This document shows positions 3,781 through 10,760 of a stretch of DNA of 10,760 bases, in pieces. The translations under genes and the position numbers were made by a program. Under the pieces are notes generated by a model. That model was not told the origin of the DNA. It saw nothing but the letters and a program-made list of their open reading frames with translations, and did not search any database. The first letter of the stretch is position 1. The number at the start of each line of letters is the position of its first letter. The DNA lies in assembly GCA_023091735.1 (NCBI GenBank), contig JALKBU010001465.1, positions 1-10,760 on the forward strand, read 5' to 3'. Origin of the DNA: Trichomonas tenax. Its lineage: Eukaryota; Parabasalia; Trichomonadida; Trichomonadidae.

Positions 3781-6162
3781 TTATTTATCTTGTACCTCAA
3801 CATTTTCAGAAACAACAACATCATCTTCAAACAATGAAGGATATTCAGCTGGGTCCGCAATGGCATCAGACATGCGCTCATTTGGCATGTGCTTCTTCCA
3901 TTCAGCAACTGCACGCGATATCGCAGACTTGCACCTCGATCGCGCAAAGAACGCGGCCTCGGCGTATTTACCGCTGGATATCAATATATCAACGCATTTC
4001 TCATTCTGTCCGATAACAAGTGCCGCAGAAAACGCTACATTCAATTGGCCAACTTCGATTGCTTTCTCCACTAACTTCACGATCTCATCTTTCTTGTTCA
4101 TTGACTTGAGGATTAATAACATAGTACTCAAATCTCCGCACTTCATAAGAGATCTTTCCGCGAGTTGCATATTTCCAGCATTAATTGCTGCACGCGCTAA
4201 TCTACGCCACATCTGTTGATCGCTTGCACATTGAACAGCGGTATCAAGTTCACCAAGTTCGAGAGCTAAATCGAATCTCATTGTTGGATCATTTGACACC
4301 AAAAGAGCCAAATCATTCTTTCCAAGCTGCTTCAAGAACTTAGCTGTTCGTGCTCTGTAATCTTCATCAACGAGCTCTGGATCTGCTTCTTCGCCGGCAG
4401 CAACAGCATTCTCGAAGTCCAAAAGATTGGATGGAAGGTGAGCACCGAAAACTGTTCTTGTTTGGTCTGCAACTAAAATAACACCGTCTTTCTCGAGATA
4501 TCCGATCAAATCGACAGAATTCTTGAATGATGCGCAAGGAAGAACAATACCAGCAGAGATTCTGTTGACCTTTGTACCATCTGTGAACAACAAAACACCA
4601 TTTGCCCAACAGATGCTGCTCGCACGTCCTTCGATATCATAAATAACATCAAAGCTATCTTCGTAGCCACTTCCTGCAACAAATTCGGCTTCATAATCTG
4701 GATTATAGGCAAGGACTGCTATAGATGTCTTCGAACGGACAGCAACAACATTTCCATACCACATAACAGTTGATGGATGAATCTCAATGCGACGAATTAA
4801 TTGATGTGATTCCCAATCATAAAATTCGAGGCCATTGTTAACAAGAGCACCGATTAATTCGCCACCCCACATCTTCAAAGCGAAAATGTTGAGTGTTGTG
4901 GATTCATCGAAGTTCGCGTGGACAGAGATAGTTCTATTTGGATTTAATGTAGCGAAAGATGTAGAATTCGAGGCCCAGGCAAACACAATACCTGAACCGT
5001 ATGATCTAGAACGAAAACCGAGAGATGAGTAAATTGTCCATTCGTTATCGCTGCAAATTGCGATGTATTTTCCGTTTGGCGAGTGATAGAGGTTTGTTGG
5101 TGGAGTTTCAGCTGTGATTCCCTCCTTAAGAGGAAGAGAGACTTCGGAGCCATCAACGAATGGCGGAAGATTCTTCAAAGTTGCGACTGAAACTTCGGCA
5201 CCTTTAGCAATAACGAATTTTCCGGAGTGATCGAGTGACATAGGTGTTCCGAGGTTCTTGAATTTGTGAATTGTTAAGCCTTTGTCGTGACCAATTGCCA
5301 TCAAAGGTGGACATAATGAGAAACCGAGTGCCCAGCCACGCTCGAGTGTAGATGAGTTGAGGCGGTTCTCTCTCTTGAATGTAACTGATGACCACATGAT
5401 TGTACAGTTATCTTCACCTGTTGAAAAAATAATTGGTCTTGATGGATGGAATTCGACTCTTGTAACATTGTTGTCATGTCCCTCGAGTGTTGTGACAACT
5501 GTTCTCTGTTGTAAATCGATAATTGTGACTGTGTGATCATCAGATCCTGAAGCAATGAGTGTACGATCTCCTGTTGGTGCAAATGAGATTGAATTTACGC
5601 ATTTATTGCTAACACGCTGTGTAAATCTTGGCTGTTCGCTGCTGATTTCCCAGTATATTACATTTCCGTCTAATGAGCACGAAGCAAATGTCGTAAGATC
5701 GCGAGGGTTCCATTTTACATCCATAACGAGTCCGGTGTGAACTTCGAATGAACGAATTGGAACACAGCCCTTCGATGAGTCCCATAATTTAATCGAAAAG
5801 TCGTCTGAACAAGAAAGAAGCAAAGCTTCATTCGGATGGACAGCGAGTGATCGAATGTAACCTTCGTGCGCATCAGAAACTTCGAGAATTTGCTTTCCTT
5901 TGACTTGCGAGAAAAAGTTGAGTGAACGATTATCGCCAGCAGTGACTAAATCGCCTGTTTTCGGGATCCACCGACAAGCGCGAAGTGGAATTCCCGGGTG
6001 GACTGGAAATGTTTTGATTATTGAACCTCGAATAGCATCAACAATGATGGCTTCACCAGTGTAAAGAGCAGCCAAGATGATCGGTTTCGACGGGTGAAAG
6101 TCGAGACATTTGACACGTCCACTCGGAATCGTGTGGATCGATTTCATCTTATTCATGCTCAT
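3781..6162 (-). CDS. COPB2: Coatomer subunit beta' (beta'-COP)
   Basis: This is a subunit of the COPI coat that drives retrograde Golgi-to-ER and intra-Golgi vesicles and binds cargo dilysine (KKxx) tails. The 793-residue protein has an N-terminal seven-blade WD40 propeller (about 10-300; for example AHEGYIRSLAVHP at 98-110, IKLWD at 124-128, GHDNNV at 228-233). A second propeller, the coatomer WD-associated region, follows at about 305-580 (GLEFYDWESHQLIRRIEI, 444-461). The rest is an alpha-solenoid (about 597-775; MRFDLALELGELDTA, 628-642; ADPAEYPSLF, 769-778). Co-linear similarity to animal and yeast beta'-COP is strong throughout. R16, K18, R61, R104 and D120 align with yeast Sec27 dilysine-pocket residues R15, K17, R59, R101 and D117, whereas Sec27 D98 aligns with G101. 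The protein ends soon after the solenoid and lacks the acidic tail of roughly 100 residues present in human COPB2 (about 906 aa). There are no introns. Several in-frame ATGs lie at the start (M1, M3, M6) and the first is used here. C-ending codons are more frequent than in the neighbouring karyopherin gene, suggesting higher expression. Confidence 0.96.
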   Translation of the reverse strand: MSMNKMKSIHTIPSGRVKCLDFHPSKPIILAALYTGEAIIVDAIRGSIIKTFPVHPGIPLRACRWIPKTGDLVTAGDNRSLNFFSQVKGKQILEVSDAHEGYIRSLAVHPNEALLLSCSDDFSIKLWDSSKGCVPIRSFEVHTGLVMDVKWNPRDLTTFASCSLDGNVIYWEISSEQPRFTQRVSNKCVNSISFAPTGDRTLIASGSDDHTVTIIDLQQRTVVTTLEGHDNNVTRVEFHPSRPIIFSTGEDNCTIMWSSVTFKRENRLNSSTLERGWALGFSLCPPLMAIGHDKGLTIHKFKNLGTPMSLDHSGKFVIAKGAEVSVATLKNLPPFVDGSEVSLPLKEGITAETPPTNLYHSPNGKYIAICSDNEWTIYSSLGFRSRSYGSGIVFAWASNSTSFATLNPNRTISVHANFDESTTLNIFALKMWGGELIGALVNNGLEFYDWESHQLIRRIEIHPSTVMWYGNVVAVRSKTSIAVLAYNPDYEAEFVAGSGYEDSFDVIYDIEGRASSICWANGVLLFTDGTKVNRISAGIVLPCASFKNSVDLIGYLEKDGVILVADQTRTVFGAHLPSNLLDFENAVAAGEEADPELVDEDYRARTAKFLKQLGKNDLALLVSNDPTMRFDLALELGELDTAVQCASDQQMWRRLARAAINAGNMQLAERSLMKCGDLSTMLLILKSMNKKDEIVKLVEKAIEVGQLNVAFSAALVIGQNEKCVDILISSGKYAEAAFFARSRCKSAISRAVAEWKKHMPNERMSDAIADPAEYPSLFEDDVVVSENVEVQDK

Positions 6163-6391
6163 TTCTGGTGTTTGATTTTGAACAGCTCTGTTTCCTCATA
6201 TTATCGTCCTGACTTCTGTCATTTTACATGTCAAATATAATTCACATTTGACATAATTCCAATTCCATTCACTATCAGTACCATTCCTTCATTATATCAT
6301 ACATTTGTCACAATGATTCTTGAAAATGCATTGTTATGATTTTGACTCGATTTTCACAGCTAATTTATTGTAAGAAATAATTTGTTATCTG

Positions 6392-6446
6392 ATCAATATG
6401 TGCATTGCTTAAATAATGCACACATTGATGGATGAAATATATCCAT
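6392..6446. repeat. Hairpin pair in the beta'-COP upstream region
   Basis: atcaatatgtgcatt (6392-6406) pairs with aatgcacacattgat (6415-6429) at 14 of 15 positions with an 8-nt loop. A second small stem, atggat/atccat (6428-6433 with 6441-6446), overlaps its end. The left flank, ttatctgatcaatat (6385-6399), recurs at 10682-10696 at the start of another hairpin. Confidence 0.5.
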
Positions 6447-6617
6447 AGAATAGCGCCTAATTGTTAATTTTTGTGCACATTTATCAGAGATGAAAGCACA
6501 TTTTTTGATGATATCATTTATTTTTTTTTTCTGCATTTTAAATTTTGGTAATCAATTTTATATTCATCCTAATATGAAGGACAACAAATAGTGCAATTGA
6601 AAAAGAAACATATAGCA

Positions 6618-6709
6618 ATGTCTAAAATTGCTATTGCATTCTTTTAGAAATGAAAATGATATCTCAAAATTTGAGATATGATATAACCTTTTAGACATGA
6701 AAATAATAT
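6618..6709. repeat. Palindrome with flanking direct and inverted repeats, 3' of the importin-like gene
   Basis: A near-perfect palindrome, atatctcaaaa/tttgagatat (6659-6679), lies between two 22-nt direct repeats (6641-6662 and 6688-6709; 20 of 22 identical). The 10-mer atgtctaaaa (6618-6627) is the reverse complement of ttttagacat (6689-6698). On the transcript of the importin-like gene this structure would lie about 70-160 nt after the stop codon. Confidence 0.45.
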
Positions 6710-6773
6710 TCTTGAAGGAAAGAGTTTGGAATCTAATAAAGTAAAGTTTTAAAATTCAAACAAACAAATCAAT

Positions 6774-6779
6774 TTTATT
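6774..6779 (-). terminator. Candidate polyadenylation signal AATAAA overlapping the stop
   Basis: The minus strand reads TAATAAAATT from the stop codon of the importin-like gene. This gives AATAAA, and the UAAA element that trichomonads use near stop codons. Assignment to this role is inference. Confidence 0.35.
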
Positions 6780-9150
6780 ATGTTTCGCCAGAAGTGAGAA
6801 GTGCCATGATTTCGTTCAATGATCCTCTTTGCCTCTGGATGAATTCAGCTGCTTGTGGGCTTTGATTAATTAATGTTTGATATAAGGGTGTAAACTCCTT
6901 TTCTATTTCAGCCATAGCACTATTGAATGCTAAATTAAAGGTATTATTGAAACTTGTATTCACACCAAGAACAATTGTTATTGAATGGGCAAGTTTCATA
7001 AAGAATAATGCTGCAAATTCTTTTAACTTTCCAGGCCACGTTATAAGGATAACAAGTGCAACTTGTACAGCTTCTGCCAAGAGTTCATAGATATAAAAAC
7101 CATATCTTGCCTTTGTTTCTGCTAAATTCTCTACATAGAAGTCAAGGTTTTGCATAACTTCGATAACAAAAGGAATCATATCGTTTGATGGTGGCGCTAT
7201 CAAAATCTCGCCAAAGCAGTGTAAACCGCGTTCTTTGTTTCTGCAACCAGGAACAGAGGTGTAATAATTGAAAAGTAATTCAAGGAATTTTGGAAATTGT
7301 TCACCAAGAATATCTCTTTGTATAATTTTTGGCGCAATATGAAACATTTCTATAATTAGTTCTTCATTTTCAGTATCCTTCATCAATTTAATAAATAGCC
7401 GATAAACTTCTCCAATATTTTCCATTATTGATGGAAACTTTCGCTGCACTAATGCTTTCATAACAGATAGCAATGTATAAACTTGTGCCTGTACTCCTTC
7501 AAAGCAAACCGTCAATAGCTGGAGAGCTGTGTCATTGAAATCATCAGGAGCAAATGGAATGAGGATTTCTAAACAATCAATAACAGTATCATATAAATTA
7601 TATGACTGGTCGATTTCTTTAAATATCTGGATGAACAATACTAATAAACCAGTCTTGAGTTCACCAAACACTGTTTTTGTAACACTTGTAGCTAAATTAG
7701 ACATTGGGTTTCTAAGATTAAAATCAACTAAAGTCATCGCATTTTGGACAAATTCTAATAATTCATTAAATTGACTAAAATCTTTCAGCTTAACGATATT
7801 TGATATTAAGTTGATTATTTCAATACAAAGTATCTCAGATTTATCCATAAAGCTTGGATAAATACTGAATATGAATGCAAAATTTTCCGAATGTTCTCCA
7901 ATCTTTTCTGCAATTGCGGATAAATCAACTATCGAGTAATATATTATTCTAATCGATTCAGAGCTCATTCCTGCTAAAAGTATCTGCATTGTATCTTGAT
8001 AATATGCTGAAAAATAATCAATATCAGGACTTGTAATCAAAATATGAATTAACTTGAATGCTGCTTCTTGATTCAATGGATCATCCGATTTAATGCATTC
8101 ACTAATGTAATCACGAATCAATGCAATACCTTGTTCTTTGTCAAGCTTATCAATAAACTTTCTCAGAGTGCTTCGTGACCAAAGTGATGGATCCCATGCA
8201 TCTAAAACTTCTGAATTGCATTTTGACATCAAAACTAAAACTTGAGGCATTATTCCAGAAATAAGGCTCTTATCATAATCGAGTTTTTCATTAAACATTA
8301 TCAAATAATCAAGGATTTGGAATATATAGAATAGGATTGTATCTTTTTGCTCATATACTAAATCTTCCACGAAATTTTCAAAAAGAGATGGAACTAAAAC
8401 CATCATTTCATCAGGATACTTGAAAATTACTATTTGAATAAATCTGTAACCAACCTTCTTAATTTTTTGCTCAGCAATGGATATCACTACATTCTGCATG
8501 AACTCTATTAAACTTTCGACATTACTAAACACATGGTCGAGCATGGATTCAAAGGAGGCAACAATATTCAAGCACTCAGACAAAACGCTTGGATCTGATG
8601 AATTGGAGATTAAAATTAGCTGGACAATTGGAAAAATATATTCAAATACTATAGCTTTGCTTTCGCTTGATGAAAATGATCTGAAGCATTTCAAAGCAGA
8701 TCTCATTCCAGATTTCAAATTTTCATCGGTCAAAAATGGTAACAATCGATCCAAAATTTTAAAATCATCTAATCTATGCTGCAAGCATGAAATCACCTTA
8801 TTTATCAACGAATAAGCTGCTTTATAAACAATCCTTTCACCGTGTGAAAAATAAATGATAATTGTCGTAAGAATTTGATCAATTATTTGATCATCAAGTG
8901 AAAGTTCAAGGAACATATGTTCAAAGGATATCGGGATAATCATCTTGTCAACGCATCTTTCTATTAGTACAATAATAACAAAAATTTGACGTGGTTCCAG
9001 TTCTTGTTGATTAATTAATTGGAGCAAATAAGACAATATTTCCATGGTCTTATCATTCAACATCTCGTACAATATCTTCTGCGACTCATCCAATTGATCA
9101 GACTGGCTTTGATCGAAAGCAGCCGCGAGAAGTTGCCTAAATTTTTCCAT
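6778..9150 (-). CDS. Importin-beta/karyopherin-like HEAT-repeat protein
   Basis: This is predicted to be an all-helical HEAT-repeat solenoid of about 790 residues, slightly shorter than importin-beta1 (876 aa), and probably carries cargo through nuclear pores under Ran control. The N-terminus (MEKFRQLLAAAFDQSQSDQLDESQKIL) has the shape of the importin-beta N-terminal helix. The middle (LDAWDPSLWSRSTLRKFIDKL..) resembles the W-P-containing segment of importin-beta1 that precedes repeats of the type LLPFIKEHI..D.W..R.AA. Later segments line up with its C-terminal repeats. The frame is open to an ATG at 9240, but the first 30 residues look like translated AT-rich leader, and TCATT Initiator candidates lie between that ATG and the one at 9150. 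I therefore start at 9150. The coding sequence is AT-rich with no introns. The family is likely, but the exact paralogue (importin-beta1, transportin, exportin) cannot be decided by eye. Confidence 0.65.
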   Translation of the reverse strand: MEKFRQLLAAAFDQSQSDQLDESQKILYEMLNDKTMEILSYLLQLINQQELEPRQIFVIIVLIERCVDKMIIPISFEHMFLELSLDDQIIDQILTTIIIYFSHGERIVYKAAYSLINKVISCLQHRLDDFKILDRLLPFLTDENLKSGMRSALKCFRSFSSSESKAIVFEYIFPIVQLILISNSSDPSVLSECLNIVASFESMLDHVFSNVESLIEFMQNVVISIAEQKIKKVGYRFIQIVIFKYPDEMMVLVPSLFENFVEDLVYEQKDTILFYIFQILDYLIMFNEKLDYDKSLISGIMPQVLVLMSKCNSEVLDAWDPSLWSRSTLRKFIDKLDKEQGIALIRDYISECIKSDDPLNQEAAFKLIHILITSPDIDYFSAYYQDTMQILLAGMSSESIRIIYYSIVDLSAIAEKIGEHSENFAFIFSIYPSFMDKSEILCIEIINLISNIVKLKDFSQFNELLEFVQNAMTLVDFNLRNPMSNLATSVTKTVFGELKTGLLVLFIQIFKEIDQSYNLYDTVIDCLEILIPFAPDDFNDTALQLLTVCFEGVQAQVYTLLSVMKALVQRKFPSIMENIGEVYRLFIKLMKDTENEELIIEMFHIAPKIIQRDILGEQFPKFLELLFNYYTSVPGCRNKERGLHCFGEILIAPPSNDMIPFVIEVMQNLDFYVENLAETKARYGFYIYELLAEAVQVALVILITWPGKLKEFAALFFMKLAHSITIVLGVNTSFNNTFNLAFNSAMAEIEKEFTPLYQTLINQSPQAAEFIQRQRGSLNEIMALLTSGET

Positions 9151-9153
9151 GCA

Positions 9154-9158
9154 AATGA
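9154..9158 (-). promoter_or_regulatory. Candidate Initiator (Inr) TCATT
   Basis: On the minus strand, TCATT lies just before the ATG at 9150 and matches the trichomonad Initiator consensus TCA(+1)Py(T/A), giving a very short 5' UTR. A second TCATT lies at 9178-9182. Both sit downstream of the upstream ATG at 9240 and so argue for the internal start. The pentamer is short, and chance occurrence is possible. Confidence 0.4.
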
Positions 9159-9367
9159 CTCTTTTGGTAAACTTTTCAATGAAAATATCATGGAAAAAAA
9201 TGCTACTTTTTAAATATAAAAACCGAATGAATTCAAACATTTACTAGCGCAAGCAAAGATATTAACACTTACCATTCTTTTGAAATTGGATAATATAATT
9301 CATAAAATTTTGAAATTGAATGAATTACATTACCTTATGGTAACAGCAAGATAACAGTAACTATCCA

Positions 9368-9412
9368 AAAGCCGAGAATTAAAAATTCTCAGATACATGA
9401 CAAAAATTTCGA
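9368..9412. other. Short 3' flank of the phosphatase gene with a small hairpin
   Basis: gagaatt-aaa-aattctc forms a 7-bp stem with a 3-nt loop about 25-40 nt after the minus-strand phosphatase stop. It is compatible with a 3'-UTR element, but stems of this size are common in AT-rich DNA. Confidence 0.3.
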
Positions 9413-10090
9413 TTAAAATAAGCGTTGTGGTCCCCTTAGAAGGAGCTTCTCTCCGTTCTCTTTGATAATAGGCCTGACGTCTTCTGCTGCTGCACATTGT
9501 TCTAAAATTGGTAAAATTTTTGTCATCAAGGTATCATCAAGCGGTGTTCCGTTCCATTTACCGATATAAATCGTATTTTGCGGATAGTAATTTCGCATTT
9601 GATAATTATCGTCTACCATAATAACTTGTGACAAAGGTCTTCCGAACTTTTTCAGATCCTTCTTACATTTTCTTCCGCTAAACTTGCATGAATCCCTGTA
9701 GAATCTGTGCAATCGATCGATTTGAGGGCATAAAGAGTCTAAAATTTGTTCAGCGTAAAACTGTGTACCGGCAGTGAAAATGAAAACCTCGAAAAGTTCC
9801 ACAACTTTGTCTAAAAACTCTCTAACATTGGGTCTTAAGAAAACGTGTTCTGCTATATCATCAAACTTCAATGTTTCTACATCAGAATGTGGTGGAAATG
9901 TCGATGTATGAATCAAAGTTTCATCTAAATCCAAAACTAAGGCCTTTCTAGTGTCATGTATTAATTCAGGTCTCGGAGAAACAGGTAAAGAACGCGCAAC
10001 TCGATCGGTATCAACGATAGGAATGTCCATGTATGAGAGTCCCGACTCAAAAAAAGAGCCGAAATAATTCGAACCTGGGAAAGGATACAT
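9413..10090 (-). CDS. FCP1/SCP-like (NLI-interacting factor) phosphatase
   Basis: This 225-residue HAD-superfamily protein phosphatase belongs to the family that dephosphorylates serines in the RNA polymerase II tail and some other proteins. Motif I is LVLDLDETLIHTS (51-63), with nucleophile D54 and acid/base D56. Motif II is FIFTAGTQFYAEQIL (103-117) with T106. The conserved lysine segment KKDLKKFGRPL spans 143-153 (K144). Motif III is VIMVDDNY (156-163) with D160 and D161. The rest of the catalytic domain continues to about residue 208 (LPILEQCAAAEDVRPII). All catalytic residues are present. There is no BRCT domain, unlike FCP1, and no N-terminal membrane anchor like that of CTDNEP1/Dullard, so the protein is a minimal SCP-type enzyme with a short N-terminal extension. 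The start is the first ATG, which precedes the domain by about 45 residues. No clear Initiator match lies just upstream. Confidence 0.9.
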   Translation of the reverse strand: MYPFPGSNYFGSFFESGLSYMDIPIVDTDRVARSLPVSPRPELIHDTRKALVLDLDETLIHTSTFPPHSDVETLKFDDIAEHVFLRPNVREFLDKVVELFEVFIFTAGTQFYAEQILDSLCPQIDRLHRFYRDSCKFSGRKCKKDLKKFGRPLSQVIMVDDNYQMRNYYPQNTIYIGKWNGTPLDDTLMTKILPILEQCAAAEDVRPIIKENGEKLLLRGPQRLF

Positions 10091-10760
10091 TTTACAAAAA
10101 TGTCAATTTTCGTTTACAAAATCTGTCAATATTCAGCTTTTTACAATAAAAATTTCACCCAACAAAGTTCAAATGCGAATCCATGATAAACAGATCCCAT
10201 ACCTGATAGGCATAGCTGCTGTAATATAGATCAAGCTTAACTACTGACCTATGATAAAATTTCATTTCTTTAATTACACTATTATTGCTACATTCCTAAT
10301 CCAGGAATACAATCGTTATATATCCATTCTAGCAAGTTGGGAATTTTCTTATGGACACTTCTTTCCGAGTTTTAATTATTGAGCATTTCTTTGACATCTT
10401 TTTCGTTCATTGTTTGAGTTATAATAAGCTCCTATTAATGAATTTAAGAGTAGAAGTTGAAGATGGAGTTTCAAATTATAATAATTTAAACAATATTGTT
10501 TCAATGATTACTATTCTTTGGTTTAAATTGCTCATTAATATATTTGGATGACTTGAAATAGATGCTGTTACAATGCGCACACATGAATGCATTAAAACCA
10601 CTTGGAATTTAAGATATTACCCTATTTAACATCGGGAAAATTTTTCCTTCTGCGGTGTAGTCCCGCGACCTTCATAACTTTTTATCTGATCAATATTTTT
10701 TCGATTTGAAAGTACTTTCATGTACATATTGATAGTTGTCTATCCAGTAGTATAAGTGGC
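10091..10760. other. Right-end AT-rich region, no recognisable gene
   Basis: This stretch presumably holds the promoter of the minus-strand phosphatase gene at its left. A 66-codon plus-strand frame (10351-10551) is hydrophobic, AT-rich and unconvincing. A GC-rich island (about 10650-10672) contains only a 17-codon minus-strand frame and no tRNA or snRNA signature that I can recognise. Near the end, atcaatat (10689-10696) pairs with atattgat (10726-10733) around the perfect palindrome gaaagtactttc (10708-10719). On the minus strand, one frame is open from the window edge for about 22 codons, too short to call. Confidence 0.45.
10682..10733. repeat. Nested palindromes near the right edge
   Basis: An 8-bp stem (10689-10696 with 10726-10733) encloses the 12-bp perfect palindrome gaaagtactttc at 10708-10719 and the 8-bp palindrome atgtacat beside it. 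The leading ttatctgatcaatat (10682-10696) is identical to 6385-6399. Confidence 0.45.

Larger units (their letters stand above)
6163..6777. other. Intergenic region between importin-like and beta'-COP genes
   Basis: This 615-bp AT-rich stretch has no gene. For the two minus-strand genes it must hold the 3' end of the importin-like transcript and the promoter of beta'-COP. No exact Initiator (TCA-Py-T/A) match lies just upstream of the beta'-COP ATG; the nearest similar string is ttcaaaatcaaac. Several palindromes are listed separately. Confidence 0.5.

Noticed and set aside
3777..5740. Several frames of 60-120 codons on both strands
   Set aside because: They are shadows of the beta'-COP coding sequence, which is supported over its full length by WD40 and solenoid similarity.
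8477..8815. 112-codon plus-strand frame
   Set aside because: It lies wholly antisense within the importin-like gene, whose frame is clearly the coding one.
10351..10551. 66-codon hydrophobic plus-strand frame
   Set aside because: It is AT-rich and of low complexity with no Initiator or homology, so I consider it chance. It could be revisited if transcript data exist.
10645..10680. GC-rich patch as a possible tRNA or snRNA
   Set aside because: It has no cloverleaf, TTCRA-type T-loop or snRNA hallmark. The only frame is 17 codons on the minus strand.

Overview
The window looks like nuclear DNA of a unicellular eukaryote with intronless, AT-rich, closely spaced genes. A parabasalid (trichomonad) is the best guess. 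The coatomer and karyopherin genes are eukaryote-specific and run for more than 2 kb without an intron. The karyopherin-like gene has a TCA(+1)Py(T/A) Initiator-type element just before its most plausible ATG and an AATAAA/UAAA signal overlapping its stop. The assignment is inferred from gene style, not from a diagnostic sequence, because the other two genes lack a clean Initiator match.

Layout. Positions 2-103 hold the possible C-terminal end of a gene entering from the left. Positions 104-990 are non-coding DNA that is poor in G on the + strand and built from a few short degenerate phrases in direct and inverted order, with a perfect 24-bp inverted repeat at its core. A small unrecognised ORF (993-1235, minus) follows. 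Positions 1236-1508 carry two short GC-rich hairpins and a duplicated 18-mer that abuts a 5'- and 3'-truncated non-LTR reverse transcriptase fragment (about 1512-1940).

Positions 2004-3780 contain no convincing gene but hold at least eight unrelated, imperfect hairpins in about 1.5 kb. They end in a long inverted repeat whose arms are 136 and 157 nt. This is the most unusual part of the window and resembles a locus for hairpin-derived small RNAs, or a nest of foldback elements.

Three real genes follow, all on the minus strand: coatomer beta'-COP (3781-6162), an importin-beta-like HEAT solenoid protein (6778-9150, start revised) and a small FCP1/SCP-type phosphatase (9413-10090). They are housekeeping genes for COPI vesicle transport, nuclear transport and protein dephosphorylation, and nothing shows them to be functionally linked. 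Their intergenic gaps contain small palindromes. Positions 10091-10760 contain no recognisable gene.
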